Counted from the first letter of the stretch, positions 36,706 to 44,375 are shown. The stretch: DNA of 64,000 nucleotides from Shouchella oshimensis (GCF_002019765.1 NZ_KV917380.1:1569858-1633857); one strand, 5' to 3'. Numbers and translations are program-made. Notes: a model not told the origin generated them from the sequence alone.

Positions 36706-37971
36706 ATGGCAACGAACATGACGATGCCTCAGCTAGGTGAGAGTGTAACAGAAGGAACGATTAGCAAATGGCTCGTAGCGCCTGGTGATAAAGTAACGAA
36801 ATATGAACCGATAGCTGAAGTCATGACAGATAAAGTGAGCGCCGAGATTCCTTCTTCCTATACAGGTACGATACAAGCGTTACTTGTTAAAGAAGAAGAT
36901 ACGGTCTCCGTTGGAACAGCAATTTGTTCGATTGAAGAAGAGGGAAGTAGCCAAGAAGAGAAGCCTTCTGAAACACCGAATGAAGCCGATGTTCAACCAA
37001 ACGTAGAGACAACCGAAGAAAAAACAACAGACCAGCGTCAACGTTATTCACCAGCTGTTTTACGCTTGTCACAAGATTATGGTATTGATTTAGCAGACAT
37101 AACCGGTTCTGGAAAAGGTGGCCGTATTACGAGAAAAGATGTTGAAGCTTACCGTACACAAAATGGAGTGGCAAATCCTCAGCAAGGAGATGGAAGCAAA
37201 GTTTCTGTGGAAAAACACGGTATAAAATCCACTGATACCCCATCGTCCAGTGTAGCATCTGCTGATGATGAGCGCATTCCTGTTTCAGGTGTTCGTAAAG
37301 CGATCGCAACAAATATGGTAAAAAGCAAAACAGAAGCGCCTCATGCATGGACGATGATTGAAGTGGACGTGACGAATCTAGTTAAAGTCCGACAAGGGTT
37401 AAAAGACTCCTTTAAAGAAAAAGAGGGTTTCAGCTTAACATACTTGCCATTCTTCATGAAAGCCTGTGTCGAAGCGCTAAAAGAATTTCCAGAAGTCAAT
37501 GCCCAGTGGGTAGGTGACGCGATCATTCGTAAAAAAGACATTCATCTTTCGATGGCAGTAGCGACTGAAGATGCTTTGTATGTTCCTGTTATTAAACATG
37601 CAGATGAATTAACTGTTAAAGGATTAGCGAAGCGCACAAATGAACTGGCTACTAAAGTCCGAACAGGTCAGTTAAAAAGCGATGATATGACAGGTGGAAC
37701 ATTTACCATTAACAATACAGGGTCATTTGGTTCCATTCTGTCTCAACCAATCATTAATACCCCACAAGCGGCGATACTTTCAGTGGAATCGATTGTTAAA
37801 CGACCAGTTGTTCTGGATACAGAAGCAGGAGAGGTGATTGCCATTCGTCACATGGTGAACCTTTGTCTTTCTCTTGATCACCGTGTGCTTGACGGACTGA
37901 TTTGCGGGAAATTTTTACAAGCTATTAAAACAAAGCTTGAAGCTATTAACGAAACGACATCTGTTTATTAA
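36706..37971 (+). CDS. bkdB: Branched-chain 2-oxoacid dehydrogenase E2 (lipoyl acyltransferase)
   Basis: A 421-residue core subunit. One lipoyl domain (about residues 1-78; lipoyl-lysine in MTDKVSAEI), an acidic linker, a peripheral-subunit-binding domain (YSPAVLRLSQDYGIDLADITGSGKGGRITRKDV) and the catalytic domain ending with the DHRVLDG active-site motif. ATG 36706 lies 7 bases after GGAGG; ATG 36703 is slightly too close. It transfers branched acyl groups to CoA, giving primers for iso and anteiso fatty acids. It closes the operon. Confidence 0.95.
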   Translation: MATNMTMPQLGESVTEGTISKWLVAPGDKVTKYEPIAEVMTDKVSAEIPSSYTGTIQALLVKEEDTVSVGTAICSIEEEGSSQEEKPSETPNEADVQPNVETTEEKTTDQRQRYSPAVLRLSQDYGIDLADITGSGKGGRITRKDVEAYRTQNGVANPQQGDGSKVSVEKHGIKSTDTPSSSVASADDERIPVSGVRKAIATNMVKSKTEAPHAWTMIEVDVTNLVKVRQGLKDSFKEKEGFSLTYLPFFMKACVEALKEFPEVNAQWVGDAIIRKKDIHLSMAVATEDALYVPVIKHADELTVKGLAKRTNELATKVRTGQLKSDDMTGGTFTINNTGSFGSILSQPIINTPQAAILSVESIVKRPVVLDTEAGEVIAIRHMVNLCLSLDHRVLDGLICGKFLQAIKTKLEAINETTSVY

Positions 37972-38036
37972 CGGAAGTTTTTAAACTTGTGCATTCGTTT
38001 CGTTTCCCCTAAAATAATAGGGAGGAGGGTGATTTC

Positions 38037-38465
38037 ATGCAACAATTTAATTTTTTCATGAATGATGTCGTACAAGATGCAAGAAATGATATGATACAAG
38101 CTGGCTACACGCAGCTCCAAACTGTTGAAGATGTTGACCAGACGCTTACTGAAAAAGGGACAACACTTGTAATGGTTAATTCAGTATGTGGTTGTGCTGG
38201 CGGGATTGCTCGTCCGGCGGCGGCATATATGAAAAACTATGAAGCAACACCAGATCGCTTTGTGACTGTATTTGCTGGTCAAGATAAGGAAGCAACGGCT
38301 AAAGCGAGAGAGTACTTCAAAGGATACGGTCCTTCATCTCCATCGTTTGCCCTTTTAAAAGATGGAGAAATTAAAATGATGGTGGAACGCCACGAAATCG
38401 AAGGTCACGAACCAATACAAGTTGTACAAAAGCTTGAACAAGCATTTGATGAATACTGTAAATAA
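38037..38465 (+). CDS. brxB: Bacilliredoxin BrxB
   Basis: A 142-residue thiol protein that removes bacillithiol from S-bacillithiolated proteins. The CGC active site (C51-G52-C53, NSVCGCAGG) and the [15 protein letters not shown] segment identify the family (YqiW in B. subtilis, also near bkd). ATG 38037 follows AGGGAGGAGGGTG. No brxA or bacillithiol synthesis gene is in the window. Confidence 0.93.
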   Translation: MQQFNFFMNDVVQDARNDMIQAGYTQLQTVEDVDQTLTEKGTTLVMVNSVCGCAGGIARPAAAYMKNYEATPDRFVTVFAGQDKEATAKAREYFKGYGPSSPSFALLKDGEIKMMVERHEIEGHEPIQVVQKLEQAFDEYCK

Positions 38466-38467
38466 AA

Positions 38468-38519
38468 ATGAAAAGCTTAGTTTAGGAGGATGAAGTTCCT
38501 CTTAAAGTAAGCTTTTTTT
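38468..38519 (+). terminator. Terminator of brxB
   Basis: AAAAGCTTA, TTTA and GGAGGA on the left pair with TCCTC, TTAAA and TAAGCTTTTTT on the right, ending in a T run. Confidence 0.85.
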
Positions 38520-38575
38520 GTGTGGGTTTTCGATGGCAATCGATCCGACATACTGTCGCACGCTCATCACTCCTA

Positions 38576-38584
38576 TGGTATAAT
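38576..38584 (+). promoter_or_regulatory. Extended -10 promoter
   Basis: TGG then TATAAT (38579-38584) make an extended -10; the -35 is poor. It precedes the 121-aa gene by 27 bases. Confidence 0.45.
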
Positions 38585-38610
38585 AACGGAGAATAAAGGA
38601 GGTCAAAAAC

Positions 38611-38976
38611 ATGCAAGCGCAATACGATAAAATCCAACATTATTTAAATATGGAAGAAGATATTACCTTTAAAGAGTTTCAGCAGTTTTATAAAGAAGTT
38701 GTAGATGAATTAAGTACGATTCATCAAGGAATGGACGAAGAAACGCTATGGAAGGCGTTATTTGTTGTTGAGAACATTATTTCAAATGCCGATGGTCGTG
38801 CAAGCGAAGCCTCAAATCAAGAAGCGAAGAAATATAAGAAAATGTCTCAGCGATTACAGCTTTATGCGAAGAACTTCGGTGTTCGTTTGGGACAAGCTGG
38901 TTATAAAGAAGAAGACATTAATGAGCGCTTTAAAGTCATGTTTGCTGAAGGTGAAAGCAACCAACAGTCAACGTGA
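38611..38976 (+). CDS. Conserved-looking helical protein of unknown function, 121 aa
   Basis: I do not recognise the family with confidence. It appears all-helical and soluble: amphipathic stretches at about 1-35, 40-60 and 65-110, no cysteines, and a polar tail. The segment LWKALFVVENIISNADGRASEASNQEAKKYKKM is the most distinctive. ATG 38611 follows AAAGGAGG, and a TATAAT lies just upstream, so it is likely transcribed alone. Confidence 0.75.
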   Translation: MQAQYDKIQHYLNMEEDITFKEFQQFYKEVVDELSTIHQGMDEETLWKALFVVENIISNADGRASEASNQEAKKYKKMSQRLQLYAKNFGVRLGQAGYKEEDINERFKVMFAEGESNQQST

Positions 38977-38985
38977 CGATAAGTG

Positions 38986-39013
38986 GAGGGAGATTTTTAT
39001 TGACAACTCCCTC
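38986..39013 (+). terminator. Weak hairpin overlapping the tRNA-Arg promoter
   Basis: GAGGGAG (38986-38992) and CTCCCTC (39007-39013) are exact complements; the loop holds the TTGACA of the tRNA promoter. Only TTATT follows, so termination may be weak. Confidence 0.45.
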
Positions 39014-39028
39014 TTATTCAAGTATATT
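39000..39028 (+). promoter_or_regulatory. Strong sigma-A promoter of tRNA-Arg
   Basis: TTGACA (39000-39005) and TATATT (39023-39028) with a 17-base spacer, 14 bases before the tRNA. Confidence 0.8.
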
Positions 39029-39042
39029 TATACGTGTCGTTG

Positions 39043-39115
39043 GCGCCTATGGTGAAAGGGGATATCACACGAGATTCCGGTTCTCGCGTTGTGGGTTCGA
39101 ATCCTGCTAGGCGCG
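39043..39115 (+). tRNA. tRNA-Arg (anticodon CCG)
   Basis: A 73-base cloverleaf folds by hand. The acceptor stem is GCGCCTA with TAGGCGC, and the D stem is GTGA with TCAC around AAGGGGATA. The anticodon stem is CGAGA with TCTCG around TTCCGGT, giving anticodon CCG at 39077-39079. The variable loop is 4 bases, and the T stem GTGGG/CCTGC has two wobble pairs around TTCGAAT. The discriminator is G and CCA is not encoded. It reads CGG arginine codons. Confidence 0.95.
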
Positions 39116-39119
39116 TTGA

Positions 39120-39238
39120 AAGCCCGCTATAATGCGGTTTGTACGCTACATAATTGGTCGTTAAACGCAAGACTATGCGGAAAAAGTCTCGCGTATATGG
39201 ACGTCTTTTCTTCGATATTGAAGGGAGGCGTCTTTTTT
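39120..39238 (+). promoter_or_regulatory. Structured leader after tRNA-Arg with terminator that covers a ribosome site
   Basis: Three hairpins are visible: a small CCGC/GCGG one at about 39124-39137, ACGCAAGACT with AGTCTCGCGT at 39165-39194, and GACGTC...GGCGTC at 39200-39232 followed by six T. The right arm of the last contains GGGAGG, the ribosome site of the ATG at 39239. This may be just the tRNA terminator, or a leader controlling the small ORF. Confidence 0.5.
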
Positions 39239-39361
39239 ATGCGCAAAAATAAGTTAGAGTCGTTTGAATATCGGTCACTAAGTAATTACGAAAGCTTACG
39301 CGAGGTGTCTTTTGACGATGCTTTTGAGGCGTTTTGCATGGATAGAATTTGGCACACCTAA
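39239..39361 (+). CDS. Possible 40-residue small protein
   Basis: ATG 39239 follows GGGAGG by about 10 bases and opens a 40-codon frame starting MRKNKLESFEYRSLSNYESL and ending in DRIWHT. It is charged and soluble with one cysteine and no membrane helix. The frame is open further upstream, but that part is tRNA and hairpin sequence. I do not recognise it, and the coding evidence is weak apart from the ribosome site. Confidence 0.3.
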   Translation: MRKNKLESFEYRSLSNYESLREVSFDDAFEAFCMDRIWHT

Positions 39362-39525
39362 AAAGGGAGAGGTTGTCTTTATTTTGTGTCGCTTTAAGAG
39401 GTAAAGAGCACCTGTTTTTGGTCCTATGTTGGACTATAGATAGGCATAAATAAGCTATCATAAGATTAATAGCTAATATACTTTATACTGCTAACGCTCG
39501 CTGTTAGTTCATTAAAGTTTCTAAA

Positions 39526-39951
39526 CTATGATTCGCGACTATATTTTAGTGGGATTAGTTCACCAATTTTAGTTTTTTGTAACTCGCCATCTATATCTAA
39601 AACAACAAAACAATCTGGTGAATAATCGGAGATGAGTTCCCTACACATCCCACACGGACTAACGACTCTTAACTCTCTATTTTTTTCATCAGAATAAGGA
39701 TGCCTAACGGCAACAATTGTATCAAAGAATTTTTCTCCGTTTGAAATGGCATTTCCAATCGCGATAGCTTCAGCACATACTGTAATCCGTCCAATATATG
39801 CTTCTATATGTACCGCAGAAACAATAGTACCTGACTTTGTTTTTAAAGCTGCTCCTATATGATGTCTATCATCTTCGTAGAGCTGAGTAATTTTACGCTT
39901 AGCTTCATCAATTAAGTTAAAATCATTCTCTGTTAAAGGATAAGTTTTCAT
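39526..39951 (-). CDS. Cytidine deaminase-fold enzyme, blasticidin-S-deaminase-like
   Basis: A 141-residue zinc deaminase. The zinc ligands and catalytic Glu are visible as C59-A-E61 and PC100GMC103. The spacing, the Cys rather than His at the first ligand, and the short C-terminal region with a final proline-tyrosine strand fit cytidine deaminase relatives and in particular blasticidin S deaminases. The substrate cannot be decided from sequence: free cytidine or a nucleoside antibiotic. ATG 39951 has AGGGGAAC upstream. It stands alone in AT-rich DNA with large non-coding flanks near tRNA-Arg, which suggests an accessory, possibly acquired, gene. Confidence 0.75.
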   Translation of the reverse strand: MKTYPLTENDFNLIDEAKRKITQLYEDDRHHIGAALKTKSGTIVSAVHIEAYIGRITVCAEAIAIGNAISNGEKFFDTIVAVRHPYSDEKNRELRVVSPCGMCRELISDYSPDCFVVLDIDGELQKTKIGELIPLKYSRES

Positions 39952-39961
39952 AAGTTCCCCT

Positions 39962-40153
39962 CATTTTTTCTTTTGTTTACTTACATAGATTTAAAGTATG
40001 TCTATTTACAGTATCTTTATATTCTAACTTAAGAAGTGTTCATTATGAATAATATAAATATTATTAAATTTTAATTAAAAATCCTTGTCGATTACTCCGA
40101 GTAATGACGTTCATTAACCTTTGTAAACTGCCGATAATACATACTCTAACTAA
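39962..40153. other. AT-rich non-coding stretch
   Basis: Between the deaminase gene and the HAD gene terminator. It is clearly more AT-rich than its neighbours, with TTATTAAATTTTAATTAAAA-like runs. I see no coding frame, RNA gene or repeat. It should hold the minus-strand promoter of the deaminase gene, but none is clear. Confidence 0.5.
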
Positions 40154-40190
40154 GAAAAAAAGAGCGATCTGCTGATTGCTCTTTTTTCTT
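40154..40190. terminator. Terminator of the HAD phosphatase gene
   Basis: AAAAAAGAGCGATC and GATTGCTCTTTTTT pair around TGCT with a wobble; A and T flanks allow action on both strands. Confidence 0.75.
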
Positions 40191-40211
40191 TAGTAGGGAG
40201 AACGTTAAAGC

Positions 40212-40985
40212 TTATAACAATCCCACAAGAGAAAGACCGTGCTTAATCCCGTCTTCATTCACGTGTTTTGTAATGTAGCGTGCTTGTGCTTGCACCTCTT
40301 GTGGCGCATTACCCATCGCTACCCCGTGCTCAACATAAGACAGCATCTCAAGGTCATTTAGTTGATCGCCAAATGCATACACATCTTTTAAATCAATTCC
40401 TGCATGGGCAATAAATTTCGAAATGCCGAGGGCTTTCGAACCGTTAGCAGGCAGTACGTCTACTGAAAGAGGATGCCAGCGTACGAATTTAAAGTCAGGA
40501 AACCGTTCCCGATACTGTTCTTCTTCCGTAGGTTTACAAAAGAGTAGCGCTTGGTGCAGGTTGGTTTGCTCGTAATAGTTCGGGTTATACGAAGGTAAGT
40601 CTAATTTTAATGAATGGATACTTTCAAGTATATAGGGATGTTCAGCATGGTTTGCTGTATATTTTTCAGCTGACATAAAAATGAGCGGATGATTAACCGA
40701 AGTAGCATAGCGCTCAAAGCGACTAAATGTTGTTGGGTTTAATGTGTCTTGATAAATGACCTCACCTTTATAAACAACGTATTGGCCGTTAAAACAAATA
40801 TAAGAATCAATCTGTAACTCTTCTCTTAGCTCTTTGAAAAAATAAGGAGCCCTTCCAGTTGCAATCGCCACATCGTGTCCATCCGCTTGCAACTGTTTAA
40901 TCGATTCTTTAGTTGATACAGGTAATTCTTTGTTTTCATCTAAAAGAGTCCCATCAATATCAAAAAAAACCGTTGCCTTCTCCAT
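40212..40985 (-). CDS. HAD-superfamily phosphatase, Cof type
   Basis: A 257-residue Cof-like hydrolase, likely dephosphorylating small phosphorylated metabolites in the cytosol. Motif I DIDGTLL (residues 9-15), motif II in ATGRAP near 42, the conserved Lys in the C-terminal SKALGISKF segment and motif III/IV FGDQLNDLEML near 208 are present, with a C2-type cap between. ATG 40985 follows GGAGTGGAG. The specific substrate is not predictable. Confidence 0.9.
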   Translation of the reverse strand: MEKATVFFDIDGTLLDENKELPVSTKESIKQLQADGHDVAIATGRAPYFFKELREELQIDSYICFNGQYVVYKGEVIYQDTLNPTTFSRFERYATSVNHPLIFMSAEKYTANHAEHPYILESIHSLKLDLPSYNPNYYEQTNLHQALLFCKPTEEEQYRERFPDFKFVRWHPLSVDVLPANGSKALGISKFIAHAGIDLKDVYAFGDQLNDLEMLSYVEHGVAMGNAPQEVQAQARYITKHVNEDGIKHGLSLVGLL

Positions 40986-41087
40986 ATCTCCACTCCCAAT
41001 ATCTAAATTTTATCTCTCTAATGTAAGACATTTACCAACAAAACATATCGTATTGGATCCATTGTGTCAATAAGAGAGGTCATTGCT

Positions 41088-41116
41088 TTTACAATCAATA
41101 GTTGTTCTTGTATACT
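41088..41116 (+). promoter_or_regulatory. Sigma-A promoter of csoR-copZ
   Basis: TTTACA (41088-41093) and TATACT (41111-41116) with a 17-base spacer, 22 bases before the csoR start. I see no clear GC-rich CsoR operator. Confidence 0.6.
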
Positions 41117-41138
41117 AAAAGAAAGTGGGGTGACACGG

Positions 41139-41438
41139 TTGAACGAGCAGCAAATGGAACAGAAAACACACAGACATCATGATGATAAAACGTCGTTGAC
41201 CAATCGACTGAAACGAATAGAAGGACAAGTACGTGGGATTCAAAAAATGGTCGAAGAAGACCGATATTGTGTGGATGTGCTCATCCAGTTATCTGCAATT
41301 CAAGCAGCGTTGAGAAAAGTGAGTATGACAATGCTAGAAGATCATTCAAGACATTGTGTAGCAGATGCTGTTAAAAATGGAAATGGAGATGAAGCGATCT
41401 CAGAGCTGATGGACGTGATTAGTCGGTTTTCAAAGTAA
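41139..41438 (+). CDS. csoR: Copper-sensing repressor CsoR
   Basis: A 99-residue all-helical repressor released from DNA by Cu(I). The Cu ligands are C44 (DRYCVDVLIQ), H69 and C73 (DHSRHCVADA), the same C-H-C set as B. subtilis CsoR, and TNRLKRIEGQVRGIQKMVEED is the family signature. TTG 41139 follows GTGGGGTGA by about 6 bases and lies 22 bases after the -10; the frame continues upstream through the promoter and is rejected. An ATG at 41154 is a possible later start. copZ follows after 21 bases. Confidence 0.93.
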   Translation: MNEQQMEQKTHRHHDDKTSLTNRLKRIEGQVRGIQKMVEEDRYCVDVLIQLSAIQAALRKVSMTMLEDHSRHCVADAVKNGNGDEAISELMDVISRFSK

Positions 41439-41459
41439 ATCTCAAAGGAGCTGTTCAAC

Positions 41460-41669
41460 ATGGAACAGAAAGTAAAGGTAAGCGGTATGTCTTGTCAACA
41501 TTGTGTTCAAGCAATTGAATCAGCTGTTGGTGGGTTAACCGGTGTAGAAAAAGTAGATGTATTGTTAGAAAAACATGAAGTGACTGTTCGCTATAATAGC
41601 GACGTAGTAAGCATCTCAGAGATTGAACAGGAAATTGAAGATCAAGGATACGACATTGAACAGCAATAA
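41460..41669 (+). CDS. copZ: Copper chaperone CopZ
   Basis: A 69-residue HMA-domain protein that carries Cu(I) in the cytosol. The MSCQHC motif places the ligands at C12 and C15. The rest (GVEKVDVLLEKHEVTVRYN) is a normal beta-alpha-beta fold. ATG 41460 follows AAAGGAGC. In B. subtilis copZ is followed by copA, the exporting P-type ATPase, but here a strong terminator follows at once and copA is not in the window. Confidence 0.95.
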   Translation: MEQKVKVSGMSCQHCVQAIESAVGGLTGVEKVDVLLEKHEVTVRYNSDVVSISEIEQEIEDQGYDIEQQ

Positions 41670-41700
41670 AACGTGCGCGAAAAGATCGCGCACGTTTTAT
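41668..41700. terminator. Bidirectional terminator after copZ
   Basis: AAAACGTGCGCG (41668-41679) and CGCGCACGTTTT (41687-41698) form a perfect 12-base stem with a 7-base loop. It serves both copZ and the convergent GNAT gene. Confidence 0.92.
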
Positions 41701-42251
41701 TATCGTAAGGATGATTCAAATTCTTCAGCTAAGATGGAGAAAATAAGCTGATCCACAAATTTATCTCCTTTTTTTAGTGCACCCCTTAAACGGCCTTCAT
41801 GCATAAACCCTAGTTTATGTAAAGCATGGATAGAACGGTCATTTTCAGGTTCAATGCGAGCTTCAATCCGATGTATATGACGTCGTTGGAAGCCGTCTTC
41901 AATAATTTCCCATAGTGCTTCCGAAGCGTATCCTTTTCCCCAGTAACGTTTACCTAATTCATAACTAATTGTAGCGCTATGATGTTCTGTTTGAAAACTC
42001 TCAAAACCACATGTACCAACAATGGCATTAGTGTCTTTTAAAATAATTGCGTATCGCGAGGATTGTCCAGCTTTAATTTGGCTTTTTAATAATTGAATTA
42101 ATTGCTGAGCTTCCTCTTCCGTTGTTAATCGTTCAATTTTCATGTACCTTGTGACACGAATGTCAGACCAAATTGGTAAGAGCGATGCTGCGTCTTCTAG
42201 CGTTAACTCACGTAATATTAGTCGAGGGGTACTAAAACTTTCGGATTCCAA
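41700..42251 (-). CDS. GNAT family N-acetyltransferase (RimJ/RimL-like)
   Basis: A 183-residue acetyltransferase starting with TPRLILRELTLEDA, with acetyl-CoA loop ELGKRYWGKGYASEAL near residue 93 and the C-terminal RIEARIEPENDRSIHALHKLGF typical of the RimJ/RimL/SpeG branch. It probably acetylates an amino group of a protein or small molecule; the target is unknown. The start is TTG 42251 with a weak ribosome site (GATGGTGA), and no ATG lies nearby in frame. It is transcribed convergently with copZ. Confidence 0.88.
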   Translation of the reverse strand: MESESFSTPRLILRELTLEDAASLLPIWSDIRVTRYMKIERLTTEEEAQQLIQLLKSQIKAGQSSRYAIILKDTNAIVGTCGFESFQTEHHSATISYELGKRYWGKGYASEALWEIIEDGFQRRHIHRIEARIEPENDRSIHALHKLGFMHEGRLRGALKKGDKFVDQLIFSILAEEFESSLR

Positions 42252-42346
42252 CAGCGTTCACCATCTCTCTATCATAATACTCGTATTTTAGCATGAAAAC
42301 GACCTATTTGCACAATAATTGCGCTAGTAAATGCACGAAAAAATGA

Positions 42347-42375
42347 TTGACGGTTTAAGGAATATTTGCTAAGAT
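42347..42375 (+). promoter_or_regulatory. Sigma-A promoter of tRNA-Val
   Basis: TTGACG (42347-42352) and TAAGAT (42370-42375), spacer 17 bases, 28 bases before the tRNA. Confidence 0.75.
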
Positions 42376-42403
42376 ATATCTTGTTGGTCCTACATAATAG
42401 TAT

Positions 42404-42475
42404 GCGCTGTTAGCTCAGTGGGAGAGCACTTGCTTGACAGGCAAGGGGTCACAAGTTCAAATCTTGTACAGCGCA
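42404..42475 (+). tRNA. tRNA-Val (anticodon GAC)
   Basis: A 72-base cloverleaf. The acceptor stem is GCGCTGT with ACAGCGC, the D arm contains the AGTGGGA loop, and the anticodon stem CTTGC/GCAAG surrounds TTGACAG, giving anticodon GAC at 42436-42438. The T arm is ACAAG/CTTGT around TTCAAAT, and the discriminator is A. CCA is not encoded. Confidence 0.95.
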
Positions 42476-42481
42476 TCTTGG

Positions 42482-42510
42482 AACACCGCTTAACTATGCG
42501 GTGTTTTTTT
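42482..42510 (+). terminator. Terminator of tRNA-Val
   Basis: AACACCGC (42482-42489) and GCGGTGTT (42498-42505) with an 8-base loop, followed by a T run. Confidence 0.88.
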
Positions 42511-42594
42511 GTTTGCTTTCTGTTTCCTTCATGTTTTTCTCATTTTAGACTAGGGTATAGTGAAAAGAGTGAAAAAGAGGAGAGGATGAATAAA

Positions 42595-43239
42595 ATGAAT
42601 GTACTAATTATAGGTGCAAATGGGCAAATCGGGCGGCATATCGTTCAAAAATTAGAAAAGCATACAGAACACACGCCAATTGCAATGGTCCGAAAAACGG
42701 AACAGCAGGAAAATTACCAAGACTTAGGGATACATGCTGTTATCGGAAACCTTGAAGGGACGGTAGAGGAGTTAGCTTCCTTAATGGAAAATGTGGACAC
42801 GGTTATTTTTACAGCTGGCTCTGGTGGTCATACAGGGGCCGATAAGACAATGATGATTGATTTTGATGGCGCTATTAAGTCAATGGAAGCGGCGAAACAA
42901 GCCAATGTTAACCGCTATATTATCATCAGTGCAATTGGCGTACATGATCGCAATAATTGGATGTCGAAAGCCCCATACTACAGCGCCGCTAAACATTATG
43001 CAGATGAGTGGCTCAGAAAAAGTGGTTTACACTATACGATTATCAGACCAGGTGGCCTTACAAATGATGAGGGAAGCGGCAAAGTGAAGATAAGCGCTGA
43101 ATTGGATCGCGGAGATATTCCGCGAGAAGATGTTGCCAATGTTATTATGGCTTGTCTTGAAGATGAGCGTACGATTAATCAATCGTTTGACTTAACGAGC
43201 GGAAATGAAACCATTGAAGAAGCATTAACAAATCTTTAG
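42595..43239 (+). CDS. NAD(P)-binding SDR-family protein (YhfK/YwnB-like)
   Basis: A 214-residue atypical short-chain dehydrogenase. The nucleotide loop GANGQIGRHI is at residues 7-16. FTAGSGGHTGADKTMMIDFDGA and HYTIIRPGGLTND are hallmarks of the YhfK/YwnB group. The substrate is unknown, and the active-site Tyr-Lys is present as YYSAAKHYAD. ATG 42595 lies 9 bases after AGGAGAGG; ATG 42586 touches it. The open frame runs back through the tRNA, which is coincidence. Confidence 0.88.
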   Translation: MNVLIIGANGQIGRHIVQKLEKHTEHTPIAMVRKTEQQENYQDLGIHAVIGNLEGTVEELASLMENVDTVIFTAGSGGHTGADKTMMIDFDGAIKSMEAAKQANVNRYIIISAIGVHDRNNWMSKAPYYSAAKHYADEWLRKSGLHYTIIRPGGLTNDEGSGKVKISAELDRGDIPREDVANVIMACLEDERTINQSFDLTSGNETIEEALTNL

Positions 43240-43242
43240 TAT

Positions 43243-43281
43243 AAAAAAGCGTAACGAATGGTACATTCGTTACGCTTTTTT
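43243..43281. terminator. Bidirectional terminator
   Basis: AAAAAAGCGTAACGAATG (43243-43260) and its exact complement (43264-43281) form an 18-base perfect stem with a 3-base loop. It serves the SDR gene and the convergent permease gene, whose stop lies at its edge. Confidence 0.93.
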
Positions 43282-44375
43282 TAAGGAGATTGTTTGTTGT
43301 TCGGTATAGGTGCTTTTTCAACGGTTAATTGAAATAAGCCAGCTTCTTTTGCTGAACGAATCGCTATGTAGACAAAAGGACCGAGAATCAAACCAATTAC
43401 ATTAAAGAAAACAAAGCCGAAATACATCGATAACACAGTTGGTAAAGCATTTAAACCAATGGAGTCACCTAATACTTTTGGTTCAATAATCCTGCGGATA
43501 ATGAGTAGAACGAGTGCAAGGATAATGAGCTGAATACCTTGAGCTGTGTTTCCTAGTATCATTGCCACTAGTCCCCATGGAACAAGGATAAGTGCTGGTC
43601 CAACGTATAAGGGGATAATATCGACAACCCAGATAAGAATGGACATAATAAGTGCTGGTCCAGGAGCAATAAAAAGTAAGCTAATGTAGCAAACAATAAA
43701 AACGCCTACGCTTAAAATAAACTGTGCTTTCCAATAACCTAAAAACACTTTCCCCATTCGTTGAAAAACAAATCGAAGCTTTTGTGATGTTTCGTCTTTA
43801 AATAAATTAAAGGTGTTATTTAGTAGACGAGGTAAATCTAGACTAAATAAAAACAAGGTAATCACGTAAATTAACGCAACAAAGAGTAAATTAGGTATAG
43901 ATTGCAACCACGAAGCAACCGTTGTGATAACAGTCGCCGTAATTCCAAGAACAGCATCGACCATTGTAGTCGACAATCGCTCTAATTCGGCAATAATGGC
44001 TGTTCCCTGAGGGATGCTTTCTAGAGTGTTTTGAAATCCTTCAATCATTTCATCTGCAAACTGCTGTACTTCAAATGCGTATTGAGGCACTTGCAATGAC
44101 CAGCTATAAATCGATTCCACTAAATACCTTACTGAAACATACAAGATTAAACCTGAAATCAGTAGAAACGAGAGGAAGACAATCGTTACAGGTAGCAGTC
44201 GACGCTCACTTTTCAACTTACGTTTCAAGAATTTAACAAACGGTTCGAAAATCATTGCCGTTAATAAAGCTAACAGAATAGGCATAAAAGCCGAGAAATT
44301 AAAGTAAACAAAAAGCACCGCTGCAACAATAAGTATAACAATGAAGAGCTTCTTTAAAACGGTGCGGTTAAGCAT
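43281..44375 (-). CDS. AI-2E family transporter (YtvI/YueF-type permease)
   Basis: A 364-residue integral membrane protein with about eight hydrophobic helices: two paired at about 10-55, one near 68-90, a soluble stretch, then helices from about 150 to 345. Conserved features are the LPRLLNNTFNLF region, WVVDIIPLYVGPALILVPWG and the DSIGLNALPTVLSMYFGF segment near the end. Members export small molecules or, in some alkaliphiles, act as Na+/H+ antiporters, so the substrate is open. ATG 44375 follows GGAGG by 12 bases; TTG 44387 adjoins it too closely. Confidence 0.88.
   Translation of the reverse strand: MLNRTVLKKLFIVILIVAAVLFVYFNFSAFMPILLALLTAMIFEPFVKFLKRKLKSERRLLPVTIVFLSFLLISGLILYVSVRYLVESIYSWSLQVPQYAFEVQQFADEMIEGFQNTLESIPQGTAIIAELERLSTTMVDAVLGITATVITTVASWLQSIPNLLFVALIYVITLFLFSLDLPRLLNNTFNLFKDETSQKLRFVFQRMGKVFLGYWKAQFILSVGVFIVCYISLLFIAPGPALIMSILIWVVDIIPLYVGPALILVPWGLVAMILGNTAQGIQLIILALVLLIIRRIIEPKVLGDSIGLNALPTVLSMYFGFVFFNVIGLILGPFVYIAIRSAKEAGLFQLTVEKAPIPNNKQSP

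Noticed and set aside
30029-38465. Duplicated 2-oxoacid dehydrogenase genes as a recent duplication of pdh
   Set aside because: The bkd and pdh subunits differ in motifs, linkers and length as usual for ancient paralogs.
39089-39238. Upstream half of the open frame after tRNA-Arg
   Set aside because: It begins inside the tRNA and runs through hairpins; only the part from 39239 has a ribosome site.
42418-42594. N-terminal extension of the SDR gene through tRNA-Val
   Set aside because: This open frame covers the tRNA and its terminator; the ribosome site and family length fix the start at 42595.
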